Assembly: GCA_003162995.1 (NCBI GenBank)
Contig: PLUZ01000012.1
Coordinates: 11,280 to 32,357 of the forward strand
Direction: 5' to 3'
DNA: 21,078 bases
Origin: Methylocapsa sp.
GTDB lineage: Bacteria > Pseudomonadota > Alphaproteobacteria > Rhizobiales > Beijerinckiaceae
This document shows, piece after piece, positions 7,097 through 15,055 of this stretch. Each line of letters starts with the position of its first letter. The first letter of the stretch is position 1. The translations under genes were made by a program, and so were the position numbers. A model generated the notes under the pieces. It was given only the letters and a program-made list of their open reading frames with translations, did no database searches and was not told where the DNA came from.

Positions 7097-8145
7097 TTGG
7101 TGTCTATGGTGAGTGGTGACGGGCGCCGGGCATATTCATCGGGCATGCCGATCTGAAAGTCGCCCTTTTCGTCCACGACGTTTAGTCTGTTTTGCCGCCG
7201 GAAGACCTGGCTTGTGACCTCGCGCGAAATCAAATGGCGCCGGGATCGCAAGGGCAGGGAGGCGAAAATCTGCATCAGATACTCCGCTATGAGAAAAAAC
7301 ATCAAGCTCATTAAAAAACACATGCCAGACAACTGCAAGGACAACGATGTCCAGCCGGGTGCGATATCAGGCTTTGTCAACCACATCGCGACCGCAAAGA
7401 TTGCATAGAGAAGCGAACTCAGCCCGCCGACCATGCCGATATAGGAGATCAAACGCAGCGGAAATGAACTTGTCGTGACAAGGAGCCGGATGGCGCGAGA
7501 AATTCCCGGACGAAGGCCAATGCCGGGGACATAAAAGGCTGGCGCGTCAGGCAGGTCCACAATTTTGACTGGGAAGCCTGGCCCAATTTCGCTCGATCTG
7601 ATCTGCACTTCGCTGTCCGAACTGGCGGCGATGTGCAGCGCCGCAGTCCGGGTCAAAAGGCGAAACGTGGGAGGATTCTCAGCGTAATGCTTCGCCGTTG
7701 CCAAATAAAAAATATGGCGGAAGATAAAGAAACAAAGCCTGTTGAACGGCCCCCGCGCAGCCGCGCGGCCGCCACGGCGGCGCCCGATGACCAGATCATT
7801 GCCTTCAACTGCGGGGGCCAAAAGCTTATCGAGATCCGCGATCTCGGCCAAAGTCGGCGTGCAAAACAAAATATAATCGCCGATCGCTTGTTCAATCCCA
7901 AGGAGCCGAGCCACATCGTCATGCTGCTCGGTGGCCAAATAGAGGACAGTGACGTCAGGGATCGCGCTGGCAAGCGCATTGAGCGTGCGGGCGGTAACGC
8001 TGCCGGCGCCATTGGCGACAATGATGATGTTAACATCGACAACCCGCTCCGCCAGCGCATCGGCCAGGGCCCGCACCGTTTCGATGGACGCGCAGAAGTC
8101 ACGCGCGATGAACACCGCAGTCAGCGACGTAAGTTTCATAACCAT
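7093..8145 (-). CDS. GT2-fold (GtrB/DPM1-like) membrane protein lacking the usual aspartates
   Basis: A protein of 350 residues with the layout of GtrB/dolichol-phosphate-mannose-synthase-like GT2 proteins: a GT-A domain (about 5-205), then two C-terminal membrane helices (about 230-258 and 268-293) and a polar tail. FNRLCFFIFRHIFYL and the following FRLLTR fit the family's amphipathic region. Where active members have VDDGS and DADxQ, this protein has VANGAG (43-48) and CTPTLAEIAD (95-104), so the aspartates for nucleotide and metal binding are missing. It may be a pseudoenzyme, a partner subunit, or use another mode. AAGGTAGG lies just before ATG 8145, a good ribosome site; ATG 8139 is also possible. 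First gene of the coupled operon. Confidence 0.8.
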   Translation of the reverse strand: MVMKLTSLTAVFIARDFCASIETVRALADALAERVVDVNIIIVANGAGSVTARTLNALASAIPDVTVLYLATEQHDDVARLLGIEQAIGDYILFCTPTLAEIADLDKLLAPAVEGNDLVIGRRRGGRAAARGPFNRLCFFIFRHIFYLATAKHYAENPPTFRLLTRTAALHIAASSDSEVQIRSSEIGPGFPVKIVDLPDAPAFYVPGIGLRPGISRAIRLLVTTSSFPLRLISYIGMVGGLSSLLYAIFAVAMWLTKPDIAPGWTSLSLQLSGMCFLMSLMFFLIAEYLMQIFASLPLRSRRHLISREVTSQVFRRQNRLNVVDEKGDFQIGMPDEYARRPSPLTIDTK

Positions 8146-8432
8146 CGCCTACCTTATTTGTAGCAGCGTCGTCTCGTGCATTTTGTCCAAGACAAGCTGC
8201 TCCAGACCTGACTCCAACTGTCACTTGCACCCGTTCCGAGTAGCACACTCGGCACATCTGAAGAAGGGACAAGGGGATGTAACCTGAAATTTCTCCTTAT
8301 GGTGCGAATGGCTATCGAGATATAGATACCGGCTTGCGTGCCGAGCTTTGTGATGCGCGAACATGATGCATCAGGTTTCCCTTAAACGCGGGGGATGCTC
8401 CCCGTGTCGCAAAGAAATGCAGGTCGATCGCT
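8146..8432. other. Leader region of the three-gene operon, nothing else recognised
   Basis: These 287 bases precede the GT2-like gene on the minus strand and probably hold its promoter. I found no convincing -35/-10 pair. A small GC-rich hairpin (CGGGG GATGCT CCCCG) lies near 8390-8406. The plus-strand open frames across this stretch are antisense to the GT2-like gene and look like shadows. Confidence 0.35.
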
Positions 8433-8657
8433 TCACGCCGCGTTCAATTTCGATCTTATCGAAAAAAAAAGCACACCTGTCCCACGATGGGCCCTGCCAA
8501 CTGAAACCGTATCAAACCTGGGCGGATCCTGGAAGCCTTGCTGTTCACGCATTGCTTCCTCGCGGCCTCGTTCGCGGCCAGCGTCATAAGCCATCTGCAC
8601 AAGATTTTGAATTTCTTCAGCCCTTGGTAACAAAAGCTCCGCGTTCACGTTTCGCAT
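8433..8657 (-). CDS. Possible small protein of unknown function (74 residues)
   Basis: An open frame of 74 residues starts at ATG 8657 with GAGGT placed 6 bases upstream, a good ribosome site. Residues 1-40 look protein-like: a short hydrophobic-acidic start, then AYDAGRERGREEAMRE, which would be a charged amphipathic helix. The second half is less protein-like and passes through a run of nine A (T on the coding strand, 8462-8470). I do not recognise a family. It lies between the GT2-like gene and IS debris, in the same direction as the operon. It could be a truncated gene whose natural 3' end was lost, or chance. Confidence 0.4.
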   Translation of the reverse strand: MRNVNAELLLPRAEEIQNLVQMAYDAGRERGREEAMREQQGFQDPPRFDTVSVGRAHRGTGVLFFSIRSKLNAA

Positions 8658-8779
8658 AATCAGACCTCAAATGCATTTTCTTCGAATAGGTGTTAGAAAG
8701 TGTAATGACAACTGACCCAAATCGACATCACCCATTTGAGTGAATTTAAAAATCATCGCGTTTCTAGTGCTGGCTCGGT

Positions 8780-9315
8780 TAATGGTTTTTGGTTTGCTAA
8801 GTGGAATGCATGCCGGGTTCAAGCCGCGCGATTGGCAGCACCGGTTGAAGTAGCTCTGATCAGCTGTGTTCCGGTCAAAGCTCGAGTAGGCCGTTCCGGT
8901 ATCATAGATGAGTTTGTAACGGCTGATCGAGACTTGGGCCTGTATCATTGTCTCGTAGACTTTGGGAGACCTTCTCGTATTTGACGGATCACACAAGCCG
9001 CTCCACGAAGACATTGTCGGGCCAGGCACCCTTACCGGCCATTCCGATGGCGATGTTGGCTTTGAGAGAACGTCCGTGAATGCTAGCTTGTGAACTGGCC
9101 GACTTAAATCCGTGTTGATGATTTCGGGCCAACTATCCCGGGAGAGAGCTGCTTCCAAAGCCTTCGCGCCGCTGCACCTTCCTTTGGGTGATGCGGTTGG
9201 GAAGGACATCGAATTGACACGCCAATTTGGCCAGCGTGTTCTCTCGCTTGATTACGGCCAAAGCCACTTTCGCCTCGAAGGCCTGTGCATGGTTCCAGCG
9301 TCGTCGTTTGCTCAT
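8780..9315 (-). pseudogene. IS3-family element remnant: OrfA start joined to OrfB end by deletion
   Basis: From ATG 9315 the frame reads MSKRRRWN...FEAKVALAVIKRENTLAKLA and then FDVLPNRITQRKVQ, the helix-turn-helix start of IS3-family OrfA, preceded by AGGAG. Near 9135 the frame changes abruptly to WPEIINTD (from about 9131), which is the second-Asp region of OrfB, so the 3' part of OrfA and the first half of OrfB are deleted. The third catalytic region is readable as IAIGMAGKGAWPDNVFVERL followed by TGA and SVKYEK. After another frameshift VYETMIQAQVSISRY, then SSFDRNTADQSYFN, completes the OrfB C-terminus. Deletion, stop codon and frameshifts show that it is dead. The left end (about 8780) is approximate. 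Confidence 0.8.
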
Positions 9316-9319
9316 TGAC

Positions 9320-9688
9320 TCTCCTGCTCTACAGCCATTCTGACAGCGCTCATGCGGACACTTCTGGCCTTCGCCCTGGAGCGGCCCTTCGGCTTCTAGC
9401 GATGGACATGGCTGACGAAGCCGTTCTTTTCCATGAACTCTTCGTTGGCGTTCGAGCGATAAACCGTATCCCCCTCCGTTCGCCATTGACGAGAACCTAG
9501 AACATCATGACAGGATTGCATGGCGGACGCTCGCCTTGCGCACCATCGGAATAAGCAAACGTTGCGTCCAGGTCAGGGCAAAACATCTCGAAATCCACCG
9601 CCGCACGGAACCCCTCCAGTTGATCGCCAAGATCGCTCAGCCGCTTCAAGCGATCATCGACATCGAAAAACCCCAGCTGATCTCGCAC
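9320..9688 (-). pseudogene. IS5-family transposase remnant with large internal deletion
   Basis: Starting at GTG 9688 the frame gives RDQLGFFDVDDRLKRLSDLG, then AAVDFEMFCPDL and NPVMMF, the N-terminus typical of one IS5-family subgroup (RGQPGFFDVEERL...VDFExFRPEL...). A stop follows at 9497-9499. After a jump in homology, DTVYRSNANEEFMEKNGFVS, then HVHR-stop-KPKGRSR and SAVRMAVEQE, gives the C-terminal DDE part. The central half of the gene is missing. The end is cut near 9320-9335, where the IS3 remnant begins, which suggests that the IS3 element inserted into this one. Confidence 0.8.
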
Positions 9689-9837
9689 GGAATCATCTCC
9701 GATACCTCCACTCCGATGAAATCAGAAACGAACCAAATTGGCGAATTGTTAGAAATGTCCAGCTGATCGACCAGCCCTGGAAGATCATGTCAATCGGCAC
9801 TCGTGAATGGACATATAGGTTATCTTCAACGTGACTT

Positions 9838-10227
9838 CGTATAAATTCCAAGCTTCATGTGGTTTGCGACGGCTACGGAAAGCCGCTCGTCATGCTGTCA
9901 CCGAAGTTCAGATGAGCGACTACAAGGGCGCGCGGCTCATCCTCGACGCTCTTCTGCCGGCCGACACAACCCTGATCGCCGACAGAGGCTATGGTTTCGC
10001 AAAGCGCTTGAAGCCACGGACGTCACGCCCTGCGTTCCACCAACCAAAGGCCGCAAAACCCCGCTCGAATGCGGCAAGAGCCTTTATCGCCACCGTCACA
10101 AGATCGAGAACCGGTTCCTCAAACTCAAGGACTGGCGGCGTATCGCCGTAAGATTCGATCTATGCGCAACGCCTTCTTCTCGGCCATCTGCATCGCAGCA
10201 GCCCTCGCCTTCTCTCTCAATCAATGA
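9838..10227 (+). pseudogene. IS5-family transposase remnant, C-terminal part, several frameshifts
   Basis: In shifting frames the plus strand reads KLHVVCDGYGKPLVML (from 9850), EVQMSDYKGARLILDALLP and LIADRGYG, then ATDVTPCVPPTKGRK, SLYRHRHKIENRF, LKLKDWRRIA, and finally NAFFSAICIAAALAFSLNQ with TGA at 10225-10227. These are the DDE motifs and C-terminus of an IS5-family transposase of a different subgroup from the 9320-9688 remnant. At least three frameshifts inactivate it, and the N-terminal half is absent. It ends only 9 bases from the stop codon of the convergent kinase gene. Confidence 0.82.
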
Positions 10228-10236
10228 GCCCTGAGC

Positions 10237-12513
10237 CTAGTCAAGATAGCCGTAGCGAGCATTTGATTTGCGGTAATGGTATCGGCTCCGATAACCTTCA
10301 TAACGTGACATCGTGCTCATGTTCGCCTTATTCAAGATTACGCCGAGCAGACGGTCATGAATCTCGGTCGCCTCCGTTAATAATTGTTCCGCAATATCTT
10401 TGTTGGTCCGCCCCCATTCCACGATATAAACATAATAATCTATGAACGATGTAGTAGCTCTGGTGTCGATTACTGGTGCCAGTGGCGGAAAATCCACGAT
10501 CACATAATCGAACAGCTCGCGCAAATGATCAATGAAATTTTTCATCGCGTCGGAGCCTAGAATTTCGTCTGTATGGATTAGTTTGGACGAACCGGCCGTT
10601 GGCAGAAAAAACAGCCCGGTCGAAGGCTCGGTCCAGACTGCATCCGCGAACGCGATCCTGCCTGCGATGACCTCGACAGTCCCAGCGGTCACGTCTGGTA
10701 CAAGTCGCCGTGACAGCGATGGATTGCGGAGGTCAGCATCAATCAGGATAGTACGCCGGCCGGCATGTGCAAGAAGATGTGCGAAATTCGATGCAATGGT
10801 CGACTTGCCTTCGTCCGGCAAAGTCGATGTAAAGCCGATCACCTTATTTGATTTCATTATGCCATTGAGGTCCATCACGACTTTCAGTGAACGAAGCCCC
10901 TCGGAAAAGCGCGATAGGGGCTCATCGAGCACGTATTGCAACAGAGGATGCTTATTTACGATCTTTCGCTCCACAATCGCAGCGCCTTCGTTGACAATTC
11001 TGGTGGAAGGAGCATTCGTCACTTTGACAATGGGCAGCGTTGCGATGCAATTGGTCTGCAAAACTTCCTCGATCTGGCTGCTGGTCCGGAAAACGCGATC
11101 AACGGCCTCACGGAAGTATCCTCCAGCAATACTCACCATTACGCCGGCGACGGTCGATATGGCCAAAACCAGTAGTGTGTTAGGTTGGCTCTTATCGGTC
11201 GGGGTAGTTGCTGCGCCGATAATCCGAGCCTCCGTTATCGGGAACGATTGTTGCTGGACGGATTCCATGTACCGTTGGAGGAAACTATCGTAAACTGTTC
11301 GATAGGCTTGAGAGTTGCTTTCCAACTCACGTAGCTGAATTTGAGCTTGACTCGTGCTCAGCGAGTCTGAAACCGAGTTGGCGAGGCTTTTCTTTATGCT
11401 CTGTTCTCGTGCCACAGCGATCTCGTAATCGCTCTTGGCGCCCTCAGCGATCTTTTTCATTTCATCGTCAATGTTGTGACGAACTTCTTGCATCAGCGTG
11501 CGGAGATTGACGGTAGCCAAGTGACCGGCGCCGTAGCGATCCGACCACATCCGTTCGCGTGCTGCATAATCGAGATATTGATTGCGCAAGCGAATAATGA
11601 CTTCGCTGTGAAGCCCATCCGCCACCGACCCGTCCGCAATATTATCCTGCTTCATCACATCTTGGATTCGCTCGAGCCGAGCTTTCGCTGCGGCTGTCTC
11701 GGCGCGCGCCGCGATGAGCTGGCTATTGACCTCAGACAATTGCTGCTCGTTCATGAGCCGCCCATTGCCACTTTCAATGATATTATTTGCGCGCTTGAAA
11801 TCCACGACGGCTCGGTCAGAGGCGGAAACCTGCGACCGCAATTCCTTGATCCTGTCCTGCAACCATATAGTAGCACGAAGTGTGGCTTCATATTTTGCTT
11901 GAAGTTGATCAGCGACATAGGCGCTGGCGACCGCATTGGCAATGTTCGCGGACTTTTCTGGATCCAAGGAACGGAATTTTATCTCCATAACATACGTCGT
12001 GCCCACGCGAGACACAGTACGGCGGCTGTCAAAAGCGGCAAGCGTCCGCCTAATCAGCTGCTCCTCGGAGTTGTTTTCGTCTGATTTCGAAGCGCCAAAG
12101 ATGAGCTTGCGCACCACACTCAGCGGCCCGCTGCCGCTACTAATGAACTCGGGATCCTTGGTAAGTTGCAGATTATTGATGACGGATAAACTGATTTTCG
12201 GTGATTTTATAATTTCAAGCTCGGTCTGAACGATCCCAGCATCGACCACGGCATCGCCCAGGACCGATTGCTGCTGTAACACTTGAATTTTGCGGGTATC
12301 GATCACCATCGTGCTAGTGGCTGTGAAGCTTGGTGGCGTGACGTAGAGATAAAGCAAACCGAGTGAAATGGCGCATCCGATGAGAATGACAAAAAGCCAA
12401 AACTGACGTTTAAGGATCCTCATAAAAGACTTTTGTGAATCCGTCACTGACGAGTGCAGCGCTTCCCCGGGACGATAAGCCGCCGAGGGCAAAACTTTAT
12501 TGATCTTCAACAT
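10237..12513 (-). CDS. Wzc/ExoP-type polysaccharide co-polymerase and tyrosine autokinase
   Basis: A protein of 758 residues joining a Wzz-type chain-length domain to a BY-kinase. Residues about 30-55 are the first membrane helix (FWLFVILIGCAISLGLLYLY), followed by a periplasmic coiled-coil-rich region to about 450. The second helix (LLVLAISTVAGVMVSI) follows a proline-containing PTDKSQP segment. The cytoplasmic kinase has Walker A around K570 (LPDEGKST), Walker A' with D592/D594 (ILIDADLR) and Walker B with D674 (YVIVDFPP). The C-terminus is a tyrosine cluster (Y738, 741, 745, 747, 754, 756) for autophosphorylation. It controls chain length and export of the polymer with a Wza-like channel not seen here. 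Start ATG 12513 keeps the full domain. A long leader precedes it; no cognate phosphatase gene is nearby. Confidence 0.93.
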   Translation of the reverse strand: MLKINKVLPSAAYRPGEALHSSVTDSQKSFMRILKRQFWLFVILIGCAISLGLLYLYVTPPSFTATSTMVIDTRKIQVLQQQSVLGDAVVDAGIVQTELEIIKSPKISLSVINNLQLTKDPEFISSGSGPLSVVRKLIFGASKSDENNSEEQLIRRTLAAFDSRRTVSRVGTTYVMEIKFRSLDPEKSANIANAVASAYVADQLQAKYEATLRATIWLQDRIKELRSQVSASDRAVVDFKRANNIIESGNGRLMNEQQLSEVNSQLIAARAETAAAKARLERIQDVMKQDNIADGSVADGLHSEVIIRLRNQYLDYAARERMWSDRYGAGHLATVNLRTLMQEVRHNIDDEMKKIAEGAKSDYEIAVAREQSIKKSLANSVSDSLSTSQAQIQLRELESNSQAYRTVYDSFLQRYMESVQQQSFPITEARIIGAATTPTDKSQPNTLLVLAISTVAGVMVSIAGGYFREAVDRVFRTSSQIEEVLQTNCIATLPIVKVTNAPSTRIVNEGAAIVERKIVNKHPLLQYVLDEPLSRFSEGLRSLKVVMDLNGIMKSNKVIGFTSTLPDEGKSTIASNFAHLLAHAGRRTILIDADLRNPSLSRRLVPDVTAGTVEVIAGRIAFADAVWTEPSTGLFFLPTAGSSKLIHTDEILGSDAMKNFIDHLRELFDYVIVDFPPLAPVIDTRATTSFIDYYVYIVEWGRTNKDIAEQLLTEATEIHDRLLGVILNKANMSTMSRYEGYRSRYHYRKSNARYGYLD

Positions 12514-12616
12514 GGATTCAAAAGCACCTTAAAAGATGAAATAACGGGCGAAGATACCGCCACCGCCGCCGTGAAGCTCCGCACGCCAGCGATCAAAATG
12601 ATGAGTGAATTCATAA

Positions 12617-12643
12617 AGCATAATCGAGTGGTTTTCAAGTCAA
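12617..12643 (-). promoter_or_regulatory. Candidate promoter of the Wzc-like gene
   Basis: On the minus strand TTGACT (12643-12638) and TATGCT (12622-12617) resemble -35 and -10 boxes. The spacing of 15 bases is short for sigma-70. If used, the leader would be about 100 bases and contain a GGCGGCGGTGGCGG tract. Sequence resemblance only. Confidence 0.25.
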
Positions 12644-12736
12644 AGGGCCCAATCTAGCAGGATGATCGCGTAAAAAGTAAGTGACAAACGGTTGACGTGA
12701 TTATTCTATCGAAATCCTTTGATTCGAACCGGCCAC

Positions 12737-12850
12737 GCGGGGGCGGCCTAGACGCTCACCCAGCTAGCCCGGCTCTGGCTGGGTTAGCCAGATAGCAGTC
12801 TGGTATGTAGGTTTTGCGAGCATGTCGGAAATCTGCGAGGGCGCCCCCGC
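12737..12850. repeat. 114-bp segment bounded by inverted repeats, MITE-like
   Basis: GCGGGGGCGGCCTAG at the left end (12737-12751) and its inverted copy at the right end (12836-12850, reading GCGGGGGCGCCCTCG on the other strand) agree at 13 of 15 bases. Inside lies a 10-bp wobble-containing stem GCTAGCCCGG/CTGGGTTAGC (12763-12788). No target duplication is evident and no ORF is inside. It could be a small non-autonomous element or simply a structured leader. Confidence 0.35.
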
Positions 12851-13023
12851 CGCATGCCTATCGTCGCAACGGCGCGTAAGCTGTCGATCGAAATTTGACG
12901 CTATGCCACCAATGACATCGTTCAGGAGGGGGCGTAAATATCGATTTGATCCGCAATCGTCAAAACCTTTGTTGGCAGCAGTCCGGGAGATGTGACCGTC
13001 TTCCTCATTTGGAGCTCATGCTG

Positions 13024-13104
13024 CCCACCTACCGGGTGGGTTACGTTCAACCAGGGTCGAAGCCTCGCGCATAACGCAAACTGGCTGCCGGGTCACAGAC
13101 CCGG
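13024..13104. other. Two GC-rich hairpins in the long gap
   Basis: CCCACC-TACCG-GGTGGG (13024-13040) and CCGGGTC-ACA-GACCCGG (13088-13104) are perfect stems of 6 and 7 bp, about 50 bases apart. No T run follows either. They may be terminators of a lost gene or parts of a structured RNA. Confidence 0.35.
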
Positions 13105-13228
13105 ACCGTATGAATGGCGATGCAGCGCTCGCTGTTCAGCAAACGACCACAACCTCCAAGCGGAAGTGACATGGATCACCACGGAATTCCATCAAATGGA
13201 CAATAATATAATTGACAAAGGAATCTTC

Positions 13229-13390
13229 ATGCAAAAAAGCTTGGAATCCGCACAAAGATTTCGGTCGGTGCCGGCAGCAATCCACAACTCCAACGTCGAG
13301 CGCCATCTCACCTCGCCGAGACGTCACCGACCCTTCACGGCGTCGACTCTATGGACCGGGCGCGAACTCGTCGCCTGGGTGTGGTTATAG
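13229..13390 (+). CDS. Possible small protein of unknown function (53 residues)
   Basis: ATG 13229 has AAAGGA 6 bases upstream, the best-placed ribosome site in this 1.2 kb gap, and a TATAAT at 13207-13212. The product would start MQKSLESAQRFRSVPAAI and end in WTGRELVAWVWL. It is basic in the middle with a hydrophobic tail and no recognisable domain. The same frame is open further upstream without another good start. It may be a real small gene or a decayed gene start. Confidence 0.3.
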   Translation: MQKSLESAQRFRSVPAAIHNSNVERHLTSPRRHRPFTASTLWTGRELVAWVWL

Positions 13391-13710
13391 CCGCAGATTC
13401 CAGCTAAGCCGTATCCAACTTTCGACAGCGTGACATCGCCATCACCGGTCCTGCACTTTGGCTCGAATGCTACTCTCTTGCACGACTTGCGTGATCCTCG
13501 GATATATCCCATTCCCTTGATCCTTCACTCTTCATCGTCTATGGTAGCGGAAACGCAAAAAGGTCTCGACCTGCGTGGACGCCCTATCAGAGTTACTTCA
13601 CTCGGCTTTCGCAAAACTCGGAGGGGTGAGCACTATCAGCATTGCGACCCAGAACAAGTTCGCTGCACACCGCCAGACCATTTGAGCTTGAGACGATCAG
13701 TGGCGTTTTT

Positions 13711-13752
13711 TAATTGGCTACATTTAATTTGCCACATGTAATTGGCTACAGA
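13711..13752 (+). repeat. Three tandem 14-bp repeats just upstream of the GT87-like gene
   Basis: TAATTGGCTACATT (13711-13724), TAATTTGCCACATG (13725-13738) and TAATTGGCTACAGA (13739-13752) stand head to tail with an exact 14-base period. Units 1 and 3 share 12 identical leading bases, and unit 2 differs at two of them. The array ends 2 bases before the GAGG ribosome site of the gene at 13764, so it lies in the promoter or the 5' leader. It may bind a regulator or act at the RNA level. Confidence 0.7.
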
Positions 13753-13763
13753 CGAGGTATTGC

Positions 13764-15053
13764 GTGTCCCTTCTTAGCAGGCTTTCGGTTCGTTCCGCCG
13801 AACCACGAAGGACGGCCGTCTTTACCGCCTTTTTCGTATTGCTCGCGCTAATCTTGTGCGGGTACGCAATCACCGGAAACCTTCGTGGTGCTTGGCGTGG
13901 CATCGGAGTCCCGAGCATGGCGCCGGCCTTCGCTGACCTACGATCCGTTACGCATTCGGTCGACTGTGTCGAACAGGGGAGGGACCCTTATGTCGACTGG
14001 GGATGCGACCCATGGGGCCGGCCCTTTAACCAACCGCCAGTCTGGCTTGCCCTTGGCAAGCTTGGCATCAACTCCAGCTGGACGAACGTTCTTGGTTTCT
14101 CTTTGATCCTGGCCGTATTCGCTTCGTTCTACCTGCTGCTGGGGACGCGAACGTTGCTAAGCGGGATATTAGCGTTCGCGGCGATGCTATCCCCATCCAT
14201 TCTACTCGGATTGGAGCGAGGCAACGGCGATCTCGTGGTTTTTACCCTTCTCGCTCTGGGCATGCACGCGCTACTGCGGTCGCCAGTTTCCGTGCGGTTG
14301 CCGCTGGTAAGTATCCTGATCGCGCTACTGACGGTTCTCAAATTTTTTCCCGTGGCCGCGACGCTCGCGCTGGCGCGAGGCTGGCGCGGCTGGGCTACCG
14401 CCATAGCCGTCGCGGTTTTTTCAGTTTCTGTCTTCATTGTTGCGGTAGACGGACACCTTCACCAGATCTTTATGAACACACCGCAATCATTCTACCTTTC
14501 ATTCGGATCTGGTACCTTGTTTTTCAGGGCCGCTAACATGTTGGGCGTCCCTAACGATCAATTGCTTGCGTTTCGGATTGCAGGATCCGGCCTGGCGGCA
14601 GGCCTCGGATTATCGATGTTCGTTCTTATCTGGCTCGGCCGCCTTGACCGCGTGATCGATGCTCTGCCCCATGTGGAGCTTGGTCAACCAGCCGACGACC
14701 TCGCTATCGCCTGCGCGGCTGCATTCTGTTTCGTCTTCTTGCTCGGGACGAGCTGGGATTATCGGTTAATTCTCCTGATAGGGGTTCTTCCCATAGGTCT
14801 CCGCGCCTATGACGATAGTCTAAATTGGAAAGACACATTTTTCCCGGTGATGATCGTGGCATTCCTTTGGGTTGGCCGTGTCCCGAAGCTCTTGCCGGAG
14901 ATCTGGCCGATCATCGAGGTGTTGAATTGGATGCTGTTTGCGAGTCTTGCAGCGCTCGTGGCATCGGCGACAAGGATCCAAAACGCGCGTTCTGTTACGG
15001 GCTCTAGCACGAAAAACGGAATTGGGTATATTGCTGGTAAAACGCCTCGTTAA
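13764..15053 (+). CDS. GT87/DUF2029-like integral membrane glycosyltransferase
   Basis: A protein of 429 residues with about ten membrane helices, resembling GT-C glycosyltransferases of family 87 (DUF2029; mannosyltransferase-like). The first extracytoplasmic loop has the expected acidic residue in FADLRSV (D58), then DPYVDWGCDPWGRPFNQPP (74-92), matching the family pattern of DP(Y)...NxPP. ERGNGDLVVF (151-160) matches the conserved ERGNxD block. It should transfer a sugar from a polyprenyl-phosphate donor on the periplasmic side; donor and acceptor are unknown. GTG 13764 is chosen because GAGG lies 6 bases before it and the frame closes soon upstream. Its polar C-terminal tail runs up to an IS5 fragment, so the last residues may not be original. 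Confidence 0.82.
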   Translation: MSLLSRLSVRSAEPRRTAVFTAFFVLLALILCGYAITGNLRGAWRGIGVPSMAPAFADLRSVTHSVDCVEQGRDPYVDWGCDPWGRPFNQPPVWLALGKLGINSSWTNVLGFSLILAVFASFYLLLGTRTLLSGILAFAAMLSPSILLGLERGNGDLVVFTLLALGMHALLRSPVSVRLPLVSILIALLTVLKFFPVAATLALARGWRGWATAIAVAVFSVSVFIVAVDGHLHQIFMNTPQSFYLSFGSGTLFFRAANMLGVPNDQLLAFRIAGSGLAAGLGLSMFVLIWLGRLDRVIDALPHVELGQPADDLAIACAAAFCFVFLLGTSWDYRLILLIGVLPIGLRAYDDSLNWKDTFFPVMIVAFLWVGRVPKLLPEIWPIIEVLNWMLFASLAALVASATRIQNARSVTGSSTKNGIGYIAGKTPR

Positions 15054-15055
15054 GG

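Larger units (their letters stand above)
12514..13763. other. Long divergent gap between the Wzc-like and GT87-like genes
   Basis: This 1250-base stretch separates divergent genes and contains no long gene that I can support. It holds the candidate Wzc promoter, an inverted-repeat segment, two hairpins, a possible 53-residue ORF and the triple repeat before the GT87 gene. I saw no clear transposase motif in it, unlike most of the other gaps. Confidence 0.5.

Noticed and set aside
7633..8163. Long plus-strand open frame of 176 residues
   Set aside because: Lies antisense inside the GT2-like gene, is rich in charged low-complexity residues and has no family motif.
10532..11293. Long plus-strand open frame of 253 residues
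   Set aside because: Antisense shadow of the Wzc-like kinase domain, which has all expected motifs on the other strand.
12700..12740. GGTTCGAATC on the minus strand, resembling a tRNA T-loop
   Set aside because: The flanking bases do not form a T stem and no acceptor or anticodon arm can be built.
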